Assembly: GCA_012317185.1 (NCBI GenBank)
Contig: CP048838.1
Location: 1,674,001 to 1,738,000, forward strand
DNA length: 64,000 bases
Direction of reading: 5' to 3'
From: [Clostridium] innocuum
GTDB taxonomy: Bacteria; Bacillota_I; Bacilli_A; Erysipelotrichales; Erysipelotrichaceae
The position numbers and the translations under genes are program-made. A model generated the notes under the pieces. The model was given only the letters and a program-made list of their open reading frames with translations. It searched no databases and was not told where the DNA came from. This document shows, piece after piece, positions 16,838 through 26,015 of the stretch. The first letter of the stretch is position 1, and every line of letters starts with the position of its first letter.

Positions 16838-18616
16838 ATGAAGAAGAAAATTATGATAGGTATAGCGGCTCTTTTATGTGGTGGCATACTGCTTCAGCAG
16901 GGCTACATAGGAGCGCAGAATACTGCAGAAAAAGAACCGGAGGCTGTTTCCTCCAGACTTCCGGAGAATCATGTGTTTAAAAGAATAGATGAAAACGGTA
17001 AAATCATCATCGAGGATACTGCCAAGCTGGAGGCTGAAACGAAAAAGGAACAGGCGGCCAGAGAAAACATGGCAAAGGTAAAGGGAATCGGCGGTGCCAG
17101 AGATATTAAATATGGTGTTGTCAATTTCAAGACGAAGTCAGATTCCGGAAAAAACACCAGCTATACAGAGGTGGGGACCGGCTATACCGGTTATACCAAC
17201 GGATATTATGCTGCCGACGGGGCGTTTCTTGGATATGAAAGCAATGGTACCAAGGTGAAGTTCATGCTGGCCGGTGTTGTCGGTCTGGTGGATGCCGATG
17301 AGGTGGAGATTCTGAATTATGAGGACGAGGATACGGTGCAGTCCGTAAACTATTACATATGCAAAAACGGAAACATTTATCATTCCATCACGCTGAATAT
17401 CCGGCAGCCGTATTATACAAGTACAGCAATGGTCGGCAAGCAGCAGAGCTATATGAAGAGCAATACGGTATACTACAGCTATGACGGGCATTATTTCTAT
17501 ACGACCTATCAGAAGATGATTGATGACTACAAGGCCAATACAAGAAAGAATTCAATCAATCCGTCACAGCCGTATTATAATTATTATCAGTATGTTTCAT
17601 CCCGTACGAAAACGAGCTTTACTGCCAGTGATATAAACGGCTATGTGAAGAGCTATCTGGATGATTTATATAACACCAAGGATACAAAGATGTATGAAAT
17701 GGGAAAATATTTTATTAATTATCAGAATACATATGGTGCCTATGCACTGTCATCCTTTGGTGTTGCTGTCAATGAGAGTGCATTTGGTACCAGCTCTATC
17801 GCGTTAAGCAAGAACAATCTGTTCGGGCACAATGCGGTGGATTCTGATCCCGGATTGGCAAACGGCTATTCCTCACCGCAAAACAGTATTCTGGATCATG
17901 ATAAATACTATGTGAATCTGTGGTATTCCACACCGAAATATGCAACCTATCACGGAGCATTCCTGGGCGATAAGGCAAGCGGTATGAATGTTTCCTATGC
18001 TTCCGATCCATACTGGGGTGAGAGTGCAGCGCACTGGATGTGGCAGCTGGATGAATACGTCAGTGGAAAAAGTGATGCAGGCTCCAAAAAGCTGGTCTTT
18101 AAAGATCAGGGGGCAATCAATATCCGCAAGGAAGCGACAACCTCCTCAGCAAACCTGTATACCACACCGAAAAATGGAAATATGTCCTTTAACATCCTCG
18201 GGAAGGTAAAGGGAGAAAGCGTAAGCGGAAGTACAGACTGGTATAAAATTCAGCTGGATGTACCGTTGAACAGTGCGAGAACGGCGATTGATTATTCCGG
18301 AAACAGCTATAATTTCGGAACCAGCTACGGCTATGTACACAGCTCTCTGCTGTCTGAAAACGGCTATACAAGCGACTCCTCCGGCGGAAGTGATTCCGGC
18401 AATAACAGCGGTGCCTATAAGCTGGGGGATGTGAATAACGATGGAAAAATCACCCCTGCCGACTATGTCAAGGTAAAAAACCATATCATGAAGAAATCCA
18501 CACTGAGCGGCAAAGCATTAACGGCTGCCGATGTGAATAAGGATGGAAAAATCACCCCTGCCGATTATGTGAAAATCAAGAACCATATTATGGGGAAGAG
18601 TACGATAAAGGAGTAA
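16838..18616 (+). CDS. Secreted glucosaminidase with SH3b and dockerin domains
   Basis: A 592-residue secreted cell-wall enzyme. A signal peptide (KKKIMIGIAALLCGGILLQQ) is followed by a charged region and a tyrosine-rich part. The glucosaminidase domain (about 285-405) has the catalytic glutamate in VAVNESAFGTSS and KNNLFGHN. An SH3b domain (about 418-505) ends in YGYVHSSLL. The C-terminus (about 527-590) is a type I dockerin with two calcium repeats of the form DVNxDGKITPADYVKxKNHI. The ATG at 16838 gives the better signal peptide; 16817 is also possible. It is followed 4 bases later by an Ig/cadherin-like surface protein, a possible partner. Confidence 0.88.
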   Translation: MKKKIMIGIAALLCGGILLQQGYIGAQNTAEKEPEAVSSRLPENHVFKRIDENGKIIIEDTAKLEAETKKEQAARENMAKVKGIGGARDIKYGVVNFKTKSDSGKNTSYTEVGTGYTGYTNGYYAADGAFLGYESNGTKVKFMLAGVVGLVDADEVEILNYEDEDTVQSVNYYICKNGNIYHSITLNIRQPYYTSTAMVGKQQSYMKSNTVYYSYDGHYFYTTYQKMIDDYKANTRKNSINPSQPYYNYYQYVSSRTKTSFTASDINGYVKSYLDDLYNTKDTKMYEMGKYFINYQNTYGAYALSSFGVAVNESAFGTSSIALSKNNLFGHNAVDSDPGLANGYSSPQNSILDHDKYYVNLWYSTPKYATYHGAFLGDKASGMNVSYASDPYWGESAAHWMWQLDEYVSGKSDAGSKKLVFKDQGAINIRKEATTSSANLYTTPKNGNMSFNILGKVKGESVSGSTDWYKIQLDVPLNSARTAIDYSGNSYNFGTSYGYVHSSLLSENGYTSDSSGGSDSGNNSGAYKLGDVNNDGKITPADYVKVKNHIMKKSTLSGKALTAADVNKDGKITPADYVKIKNHIMGKSTIKE

Positions 18617-18620
18617 TTTG

Positions 18621-20042
18621 ATGAAGAAATTCAAACTGAAATTTGTAAAACTGGCAGCTGTGTTCATCGTAGCGGCTGGAATCTTAAACCTGTCCGGCTT
18701 TATACATGCAGCCAGTCTGAGTGTTACGGCCAGTGCAAGTACGATATATGTCGGTGACAGTGTTACCTTTACGGTTAGCGCATCCGGCGGTGCGGGAAAT
18801 ATAAGTGTCAGCGGAGCGGCTAATGGAACCTATTGGCTGGAAAACAGCTCACAATCCTTTACGGTGACTGCTTCTGCAGAAGGAACTCTGACTGTTTCAG
18901 CATCCGGTACGCTGGGAGATTTTAATACGGAAAAGGATGTGCCGGTATCCGGTTCTGCATCCGTGCAGGTTGTCACAAGACCGACAGAAACTCCGAAAAA
19001 TGAAACACCTCAGAAACAGGAAACACAAAAGCCGGAGGAAAAAAAGCAGGAAGAAAAGAAGCTGTCAAGCAATGCCAATCTGGCAAGTCTGAGTATCTCA
19101 CAGGGAACTCTGAGCCCGAAATTTACCGCCTCTAAAACGCAATATACCGTAAATCTGAATGGGGATGTTTCCAGTATCAAGGTGAATGCAACAGCTGCCG
19201 ACAGCAAGGCTATGGTATATGGAACAGGCACAAAGAGCCTGAAGCCCGGAAAAAACACGATATCCGTCAGTGTTGCGGCAGAGGATGGAAGCACGAAGGA
19301 ATATACGATTACAGTTACTGTCGATGAAACACCGCTTGTATACGTAAGCTACAATGGAGCGAAGCTCGGCTTTGTCCGCAGTCTGGATGGCGTCGATAAG
19401 CCTGCGAAATCCTTTGAAGCTGTGAAAATCAAGGTGGACGGCAAGGAAGTAAAGGCATGGAAAAGCAACCTGTTGAAGAAGACGGTTGTCTATCTGCAGG
19501 ATGATAAAACAAAGGAAAAGAATTACTATATCTATAATACGGATACCAATACAGTCGAGACTATGCTGCGTCCGATGGCTCTGCTGGGAAACAATGTGTT
19601 TGTCGTTGATGTGCCGAAGAATCTCCAGACGCGCGAAGGGATGAATTTCACAACGGTGAAAATCGATAACTATGAACTCAACGGCTGGACCTTCAAGGAT
19701 ACGGCATTTGAGAATTACGCTATGATCTATGTCATGGATGAAAAAGGCAACATGGTGTATTACCAGTACGAAGCTACGGAAAAAACGCTGCAGCTGTATT
19801 CCGGTGCCGCAACGATACCGCAGAGTGCCTATGATCAGTATCGCAAGGATGTAGATGCGTCGCTGAAGAAGCATAAGTGGGTCATCTATGGCTTGGCCGG
19901 CGGCTGTGTGGTACTTGCGGGATTGAGTGCATTTCTCTTCTTCCGCAGGAAAAAGACGGTGAAATATCAGAAGCGGACAATCTCTGATTCAAGAAGAGAT
20001 GCGGAGGCGGACGCTTTGAGAAACATATCCGATGACAATTAA
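18621..20042 (+). CDS. Membrane-anchored Ig-like and cadherin-like surface protein
   Basis: A 473-residue surface protein. Signal peptide at 1-31 (ends FIHAAS), an Ig-like beta domain (about 32-115, with GDSVTFTVSAS), a Pro/Glu/Lys linker (118-146), a cadherin-like beta-sandwich (about 150-235, starting NANLASLSISQGTLSP), a further domain to about 410, one membrane span at 419-440, then FFRRKK and a cytoplasmic tail. Starts at the ATG at 18621 behind AAAGGAG. Placed directly after a dockerin-bearing enzyme, it may dock that enzyme to the surface; the N-terminal domain looks shorter than a standard cohesin, so this is inference. Confidence 0.75.
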   Translation: MKKFKLKFVKLAAVFIVAAGILNLSGFIHAASLSVTASASTIYVGDSVTFTVSASGGAGNISVSGAANGTYWLENSSQSFTVTASAEGTLTVSASGTLGDFNTEKDVPVSGSASVQVVTRPTETPKNETPQKQETQKPEEKKQEEKKLSSNANLASLSISQGTLSPKFTASKTQYTVNLNGDVSSIKVNATAADSKAMVYGTGTKSLKPGKNTISVSVAAEDGSTKEYTITVTVDETPLVYVSYNGAKLGFVRSLDGVDKPAKSFEAVKIKVDGKEVKAWKSNLLKKTVVYLQDDKTKEKNYYIYNTDTNTVETMLRPMALLGNNVFVVDVPKNLQTREGMNFTTVKIDNYELNGWTFKDTAFENYAMIYVMDEKGNMVYYQYEATEKTLQLYSGAATIPQSAYDQYRKDVDASLKKHKWVIYGLAGGCVVLAGLSAFLFFRRKKTVKYQKRTISDSRRDAEADALRNISDDN

Positions 20043-20067
20043 GAGAGGGAAAACCTCTCTTTATTTT
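20041..20067 (+). terminator. Intrinsic terminator of the surface-protein pair
   Basis: AAGAGAGG and CCTCTCTT form an 8 bp stem around GAAAA, followed by a T-rich run, overlapping the stop of the upstream gene. Confidence 0.85.
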
Positions 20068-20215
20068 AACCTTTGTGCACCTCTTTGAAAAAAAAGAAAA
20101 AATTTATGAGAAATCCTTGGAAATGGTTTTTAAACCGCTTAAATTATGATATCATATATGAGTATAAATGTACGCCAAAGGCTGGCTTAGCCAGTGTGGG
20201 TAAGGAGGTAACCTT

Positions 20216-21472
20216 ATGAACAAAAAGGAAATATATGCCTCGATAGAAGTAGCGGATCATGAAGTGCGACTGGTTGTCGGTGAATTTTATGAAACGCGGT
20301 TTAATATTCTAAGAGTGGAAAAAGCTCCCATACAGGGAATTGAAAAACAGAAAATCATGGATGAACAGAATGTTGTGAACGGCATTATCAAGGCCAAGAA
20401 GCAGGCTGAGGATGCACTTGGATATCATATCGAGCGTGTTCTTGCGGCGATCCCTTCCGTCAACGTACAGCGTCATAACAAAAAAGTAAGCGTTGTTCCG
20501 GAAGCAAGCAGTAAACGCATTCGTCTCAGTGATATTCAAAAGGGGTTGAATGAAGCGGTCAGCTTTAAACCGGATCCACAGCTGGAGCTGGTAAATATCG
20601 GCTGCGTCAAATACATAACAAACGGTATCACGTCCAGAAAAATGCCGATTGATGAAACAGCAGAGGTTCTGATCATGAATGTGGATCTGCTGTATGCGGA
20701 TAAAGAGGTTGTATATGCCTATGCGCGCTGCATTGAGAAAGCAGGACTGGAAATTCTGGATGTATGTCTGGATTCCTATGCCATGGCCAATGAAGCAGCC
20801 GTATTTGAACAAACAGTCGATAAATATGTTATACAAATCGATCTTGCGAGAGATCATACAACGCTTTCCCTGTTTACACATGGCAAGCTCGTGAATTGTG
20901 AAGTTATTGAGGATGGATATGGAGTGTGGCTGCAGGATCTGATGGAACAGTATCATCTGAGCGGCAATGTAAGCTATCGACTGGCACAGAATACCTGTAC
21001 CTTTGATGCGGACTCCGCAAAGGATCAAATCATCTATATCTGGTCAAAGTCCGGTGAACAGAAGCAAATCAGCGAAAAGCAGGCGTGTGAAGCCATAGTT
21101 CCCCATGTGAAGGACTGGCTGAATATGATCAACGAAACCTGTGCTCCAATCATTGAGAGTGGCGATGTGCGCTATCTGCTGAGCGGAGAGGGCTGTGAAA
21201 TACCTTCCCTGCAGGAGCTGCTGCGCTATCTGAATGCACCTGCACAGATTTATGTTCCGCAGACCATTGGTGTCCGCGACTGTTCCTATGTAACCTGTCT
21301 GGGTCTGTTCTACAGCTGGAGAGAGCAGATGGCAATCCGCAGGGATGAGCGTGTGTGCTGCAATCCGCAGGAAGTGGAAGAAACCATGGATACGGTTACG
21401 AAGAAAAGCTCCGTCGATGAAGAGGGCGGATTTACAAGAAAACTGAAAAGCATTCTGTTAAGCGATAAATAA
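20216..21472 (+). CDS. ftsA: Cell division protein FtsA
   Basis: A 418-residue actin-like protein that tethers FtsZ to the membrane. The order of blocks (IEVADHEVRLVVGEF, the SHS2-like insertion near 85-160, IQIDLARDHTTLSLF as phosphate-binding strand, YLLSGEGCEIPSLQ) fits FtsA. The C-terminus GGFTRKLKSILLSDK is the expected amphipathic membrane-targeting helix. Sequence is diverged from textbook FtsA, but the position 22 bases before ftsZ supports it. The start follows AAGGAGGT. Confidence 0.85.
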   Translation: MNKKEIYASIEVADHEVRLVVGEFYETRFNILRVEKAPIQGIEKQKIMDEQNVVNGIIKAKKQAEDALGYHIERVLAAIPSVNVQRHNKKVSVVPEASSKRIRLSDIQKGLNEAVSFKPDPQLELVNIGCVKYITNGITSRKMPIDETAEVLIMNVDLLYADKEVVYAYARCIEKAGLEILDVCLDSYAMANEAAVFEQTVDKYVIQIDLARDHTTLSLFTHGKLVNCEVIEDGYGVWLQDLMEQYHLSGNVSYRLAQNTCTFDADSAKDQIIYIWSKSGEQKQISEKQACEAIVPHVKDWLNMINETCAPIIESGDVRYLLSGEGCEIPSLQELLRYLNAPAQIYVPQTIGVRDCSYVTCLGLFYSWREQMAIRRDERVCCNPQEVEETMDTVTKKSSVDEEGGFTRKLKSILLSDK

Positions 21473-21494
21473 AAAGAGAGAGCGAGGAATAACG

Positions 21495-22592
21495 ATGAGC
21501 GATTTACAGTTTGAACAGGTAGCAAATATTAAAGTGTTTGGTATTGGCGGAGGCGGCTGCAATGCCGTAAACCGCATGGTTTCCGAAGGTGTCAAGGGTG
21601 TGGAGTTTTATGTTGCCAACACAGATCTTCAGGCACTAAATATTTCTCCTGTTGAAAATAAAATTGTCCTTGGACGGGAAGTGACTAAGGGTCTGGGTGC
21701 CGGTGCGAATCCGGAAATGGGAAGACGTGCTGCTCAGGAAAATGAAAATGAAATCCGGGAAGCCATCAAGGGAAGCGATATGGTGTTTATCACCACAGGA
21801 CTCGGGGGAGGAACCGGAACCGGTGCTGCTCCGATGTTTGCGAAAATTGCAAAGGAAGAAGGGGCATTAACGGTAGGTATCGTTACAAAACCGTTCACCT
21901 TTGAAGGAAAGAAGAGAATGAAATCTGCCGAGGACGGTCTTGCCGAGCTGAAGCAGTATGTGGATTCTTTGATTATCGTATCCAACAACAATCTGATTGA
22001 AGTCATTGGCCGTCGTCCGCTGACAGAGGCCTTCCAGGCGGCGGACAATGTGCTGCGGCAGGGTGTACAGACGATTACCGATCTGATTGCTGTTCCTGCA
22101 CTGATCAACCTGGACTTCGCGGATGTGCGCACCATCATGGAAAATCAGGGCTCTGCACTGATTGGAATCGGTATGGCAGAGGGCGAAGACAAAGCCCGTG
22201 CTGCAGCCGAAAAAGCAATACAGTCTCCACTGCTGGAAGCGCAGATTACCGGAGCGAGCAATGCCATCGTTAATATCACCGGTGGGGAATCGATTACACT
22301 GTTTGACGCAGAGGATGCTATGGCGCTTGTACGGGAAGCTGCAGGCAATGACATCGATGCGATTTTCGGTGTTGCTATCAATGAAAAGCTTGGAGACTCC
22401 ATCATCGTAACCGTTATTGCGACCGGTTTTGACAAGGAAGAGGAAGAAGAGGAAGAAATTCCAGCGGCATCCGCATTTACTCAGCCGGTTTCCCGGCCAA
22501 GTGCAAGAGTGCAGACAGAGGAAAAGCCGCGGTATCAGGAATTGGAAGAAGATGACCGTGAAGGTATTCCATCCTTTTTCTCCCGTCGTTAA
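21495..22592 (+). CDS. ftsZ: Cell division protein FtsZ
   Basis: A 365-residue tubulin-like GTPase that forms the division ring. GGGGCNAVNRM near residue 18, the tubulin signature GGGTGTGAAP near 104-113 and the T7-loop NLDFADV are all intact. The acidic linker (EEEEEEE near 315) leads to the conserved C-terminal peptide IPSFFSRR that binds FtsA. It shares an operon with ftsA and the small gene after it. Confidence 0.97.
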   Translation: MSDLQFEQVANIKVFGIGGGGCNAVNRMVSEGVKGVEFYVANTDLQALNISPVENKIVLGREVTKGLGAGANPEMGRRAAQENENEIREAIKGSDMVFITTGLGGGTGTGAAPMFAKIAKEEGALTVGIVTKPFTFEGKKRMKSAEDGLAELKQYVDSLIIVSNNNLIEVIGRRPLTEAFQAADNVLRQGVQTITDLIAVPALINLDFADVRTIMENQGSALIGIGMAEGEDKARAAAEKAIQSPLLEAQITGASNAIVNITGGESITLFDAEDAMALVREAAGNDIDAIFGVAINEKLGDSIIVTVIATGFDKEEEEEEEIPAASAFTQPVSRPSARVQTEEKPRYQELEEDDREGIPSFFSRR

Positions 22593-22597
22593 CCATC

Positions 22598-23044
22598 ATG
22601 ATATTTTATTATATTGATGACAGTATGCTGGCAAGAAATGAGTTTGCTACAGCTGTTCTGCATCGTTTTGAATGCTGGATGGAGCATCATCCGGCAGATC
22701 TTGTGCTGGTAAGTACAGCACAAAAGAATCATCCGCAGTTAGAGCACTTTGTGGATGCCATGAAGCGTACGACCGTGCTTGCCAGCCCGGCTCAGTTTGA
22801 ATTTCAGGGTGTTCGCGGAGATCTTCGCAACGGCTTTCTCTGCGTAGAGGGCTTTCCCGAAATGCAGAGCTTCAGCGGTTCCTTTGTAGCCTATGATACC
22901 AAGCGTGCTGCCTGCGAGCGTATCTATCTGGAGCTGTTTATGGAGCATGATGCATCCGATATGGACAGCTTTGTAGAGGAGCTGGAAGAGATGCTCAGTG
23001 AGAAGCTGCAGATGCTGCAGAAAAAGAAATCAATCCTGAGCTGA
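22598..23044 (+). CDS. Unknown 148-residue protein following ftsZ
   Basis: I do not recognise this protein. It has no signal peptide or membrane span; the N-terminal half is mixed alpha/beta (FYYIDDSMLARNEF, DLVLVSTAQKN) and the end (about 115-145) is a charged helix that may form a coiled coil (SFVEELEEMLSEKLQMLQKKK). The start at 22598, 5 bases after the ftsZ stop, has no clear ribosome site, so translation probably depends on ftsZ; an internal ATG at 22622 is an alternative. Position suggests a division-linked role in this lineage, which is inference. Confidence 0.65.
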   Translation: MIFYYIDDSMLARNEFATAVLHRFECWMEHHPADLVLVSTAQKNHPQLEHFVDAMKRTTVLASPAQFEFQGVRGDLRNGFLCVEGFPEMQSFSGSFVAYDTKRAACERIYLELFMEHDASDMDSFVEELEEMLSEKLQMLQKKKSILS

Positions 23045-23049
23045 ATACG

Positions 23050-23079
23050 AGGACATGTCATTGCGGCTGTCCTTTTTTT
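23050..23079 (+). terminator. Terminator of the ftsA-ftsZ operon
   Basis: AGGACA and TGTCCT enclose a 14-base loop and are followed by seven T, 5 bases after the last stop codon. Confidence 0.8.
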
Positions 23080-23329
23080 CTTATGCAGAAGCTTTCAGGG
23101 CAGATAAAGCTAGGGGTGAGTACAATCGAAGGCCTATAAGCCAAATGGCTTTCTGCTTTCGGATATGAACATAGGATAAAGCAGATCGGTTTAGATGATG
23201 CTTGTATTCCTTCTTGAAAAATCCCAAAGCTATGAGCTTACTTTTTTCTGTCTGTTTCACAGAGGTTTTGTCGAAGCACACATATATCCTGTACGGGCAC
23301 ATACATTGTGGTAGTGAAGGAGGGTGTAT

Positions 23330-25903
23330 ATGCCTTATCGAATGAACATACAGGAGGTAGTTCAGGAAACCTACAGTGATCTGGATAAGGGGCTGAGTGA
23401 ACAGGAAGCTGCCGCCAGACTCCGGGATCAGGGAAAAAATGAGCTGCTGAAGAAGAAAAAGGAAACTGTCTTCCAGATGTTTCTGGAACAATTTCAGGAT
23501 CCGATGGTAATTATATTGATTATCGGAGCAATCGTATCCATATTTTTAAAGGAGTATATTGATGCATCCATCATTCTGACTGTGATTATCCTGAATGCCA
23601 TCATCGGCGTTGTACAGGAATTCAAGGCGGAGAAAGCAATTGATGCACTGGAAAAGCTGTCTACGCCGAAGGCTTTTGTTGTCAGAGAGGGTTTTCTCAA
23701 GGAAATCGACTCCAAGGAGCTGGTTGTTGGCGATCTGGTGGAGCTGGAAGTGGGGGGATACATACCGGCCGATATGCGTCTGGTGTCATCCGTCAATCTG
23801 AAGGTGGAGGAAAGTACACTGACTGGAGAAAGTGAAGCGGTGGAAAAGGATGCGGCCCTTGTATATGATGAGGAAATCAATATCTCCGATCAGAGAAACA
23901 TGGTCTTTATGTCCACCTATGTTACATATGGAAAGGCCAGAGGCATTGTTGTACGCACCGGCATGAGCAGTGAGGTCGGTAAAATTGCGCGGATGCTGGA
24001 TGAAACCAAAGAGGACATGACACCGCTGCAGGTGCGTCTTGCCCATCTGTCTAAAATATTGGGAATCGGTTCCGTCGGTATCTGTATTGCGATGTTTGTA
24101 GTTGCTGTATTGCAGGGACGAGACCTCTTTGATATGCTGCTGCTTTCAATTTCTCTCGCTGTCGCTGCCATACCGGAAGGACTTCCTGCAGTCGTTACCA
24201 TTGTACTTGCATTGGGGGTTCAGGTCATGAGCCGCAACAATGCCATTATCCGTAAGCTGCATGCTGTGGAAACACTTGGTTCCGTAAGTGTCATCTGTTC
24301 CGACAAGACAGGAACGCTGACACAGAATAAAATGCATGTGGTTTCCTCCTATGCAAACGGTGCCTTGCAGAACCGCAGTGAGGAGCTGCTGCGCGGCTTC
24401 TGTTTATGCAACAATGCAACCGTGCAGAAGGAGGAAATCCTCGGAGAGCCTACCGAAGCCGCTTTGATGGCGTTCTGTGAAGAAAACGGGATGCATAAGG
24501 ACGCAGAAGACCTGTCCTACGTGAGAGTGAATGAGATCAGCTTCGATTCCACACGTAAGCTCATGACAACGATTCATCAGCATGGAAAAGAGTATGTGGC
24601 ATTCACCAAGGGTGCCCTGGAAAAGGTACTGGATTTGTGCACACAGGTTCGTATGGATGGCACAACCGTGCGGATGAGCAGCTATGAGAAAAACCGCATA
24701 CTGGAAGCAAGCAAAAAGGTAAGCAGTGATGCGCAGCGTGTTCTCGCTTTAGCAATGCGCTCCCTGAAAAGTCCGCATGAAAGTGCTGTGGAGAGTAAAA
24801 TGACGTTTATAGGCTTTGCCGGCTTAATCGATCCGCCTCGCGAGGAGGTACGGGATTCCATCAGGCTGTGCCACAAGGCTGGAATACAGGTTGTTATGAT
24901 TACAGGAGATCATCCGCTCACTGCATTTGCCATTGCCCGCAATCTGGGAATCGCAAAAACGGAGCAGCAGGTGATCACCGGAAAAGATCTGGATGAAATG
25001 AATGAGGAAACACTGGCGCAGCATGTACAAAGCTATTGTGTATATGCCCGTGTAACACCGGAGCATAAGGTGCGAATCGTCAACGCATTTAAAAAGCATC
25101 AGCTTGTCGTTGCCATGTCAGGAGACGGCGTGAACGATGCACCGAGTTTAAAGAATGCCGATATCGGTATCGCTATGGGAAAGACGGGAACTGATGTATG
25201 CAAGCAGGCCTCCGATATGATTCTTGCGGATGATAACTTCGCAACGATTGTTGAGGCAGTGGAGCAGGGAAGAAATATATATCTGAATATTCAGAAGGCT
25301 GTGCTTTATCTTCTAAGCTGCAATCTCGGTGAAATCATGTCGCTGTTTCTTGCCATTGTCTTTATGCCGCATGTTGTCTCCACCCTATCTGCCATACAGA
25401 TACTGTGGGTCAATCTTGTGACAGATGCCTTTCCGGCACTGGCGCTTGGCGTGGATCCGATGGATAAATTCATCATGGAAGAAAAACCGCGGGACCGAAG
25501 AGAAAGTCTGTTTGCGCACGGCGGTATGATATTCACGATTATGAACGGTATGTTCATCGGTACCATTACTCTGGTTGCCTTCCGTAACGGTCTGGATGTC
25601 AGCCCTGCCAAGGCACAGACCATGGCCTTCATGGTATTATCGATTTCCCAGCTGTTCCATGCATTGAACCTGCGCTCCCGTACACATTCCATACTGGAGG
25701 TTGGAATCATGCGCAATAAGTGGCTGATTCTGACAATGGTGTTTGGAATCACACTGCAGATTGCAGTCTGCCAGCTGCCAATCTTCAATATGCTGCTGAA
25801 AACCGTTCCGCTGGATCTGTCCTCCTGGACAATGGTTCTCGGCATGTCCTTCAGTATTATCCTTATCAATGAAATCAGTAAATGGATAGCCAAAGAGAGG
25901 TAG
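23330..25903 (+). CDS. Calcium-type P-type ATPase (P2A)
   Basis: An 857-residue cation pump of the SERCA-like P2A class. N-terminal cation ATPase domain, then LTGES (actuator), PEGLP in membrane helix 4 (calcium-site glutamate), the phosphorylated aspartate in CSDKTGTLTQNKM near residue 326, a KGALE nucleotide site, and GDGVNDAPSLKNADIGIAMG. About ten membrane helices. The ATG at 23330 follows GAAGGAGG; a GTG at 23324 is too close to it. It stands alone, without a visible regulator. Its likely task is calcium export; manganese cannot be excluded. Confidence 0.9.
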   Translation: MPYRMNIQEVVQETYSDLDKGLSEQEAAARLRDQGKNELLKKKKETVFQMFLEQFQDPMVIILIIGAIVSIFLKEYIDASIILTVIILNAIIGVVQEFKAEKAIDALEKLSTPKAFVVREGFLKEIDSKELVVGDLVELEVGGYIPADMRLVSSVNLKVEESTLTGESEAVEKDAALVYDEEINISDQRNMVFMSTYVTYGKARGIVVRTGMSSEVGKIARMLDETKEDMTPLQVRLAHLSKILGIGSVGICIAMFVVAVLQGRDLFDMLLLSISLAVAAIPEGLPAVVTIVLALGVQVMSRNNAIIRKLHAVETLGSVSVICSDKTGTLTQNKMHVVSSYANGALQNRSEELLRGFCLCNNATVQKEEILGEPTEAALMAFCEENGMHKDAEDLSYVRVNEISFDSTRKLMTTIHQHGKEYVAFTKGALEKVLDLCTQVRMDGTTVRMSSYEKNRILEASKKVSSDAQRVLALAMRSLKSPHESAVESKMTFIGFAGLIDPPREEVRDSIRLCHKAGIQVVMITGDHPLTAFAIARNLGIAKTEQQVITGKDLDEMNEETLAQHVQSYCVYARVTPEHKVRIVNAFKKHQLVVAMSGDGVNDAPSLKNADIGIAMGKTGTDVCKQASDMILADDNFATIVEAVEQGRNIYLNIQKAVLYLLSCNLGEIMSLFLAIVFMPHVVSTLSAIQILWVNLVTDAFPALALGVDPMDKFIMEEKPRDRRESLFAHGGMIFTIMNGMFIGTITLVAFRNGLDVSPAKAQTMAFMVLSISQLFHALNLRSRTHSILEVGIMRNKWLILTMVFGITLQIAVCQLPIFNMLLKTVPLDLSSWTMVLGMSFSIILINEISKWIAKER

Positions 25904-25924
25904 CATGTAGCCATAAAAATATGG

Positions 25925-25986
25925 TATACTACTCCTGTTGACCATTGGCAGGTACATATGACTCTGGTCCTGTGTGCCTGCTTTTT
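25925..25986 (+). promoter_or_regulatory. Leader with -10 box and attenuator-like hairpin before uraA
   Basis: A -10 box TATACT (25925-25930) is followed by two overlapping pairings: GACCA (25940-25944) with TGGTC, and GCAGG (25948-25952) with CCTGC plus five T (to 25986). The second is a terminator, the first would compete with it. Such a leader suits pyrimidine control of a uracil permease. I could not match a PyrR-binding consensus with confidence. Confidence 0.45.
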
Positions 25987-26015
25987 CTATGGTCTTTTTG
26001 AAAAGGAGTAGATGT

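Noticed and set aside
25935..25990. PyrR-binding loop in the uraA leader
   Set aside because: I could not find the conserved loop sequence, so only a generic attenuator is claimed.
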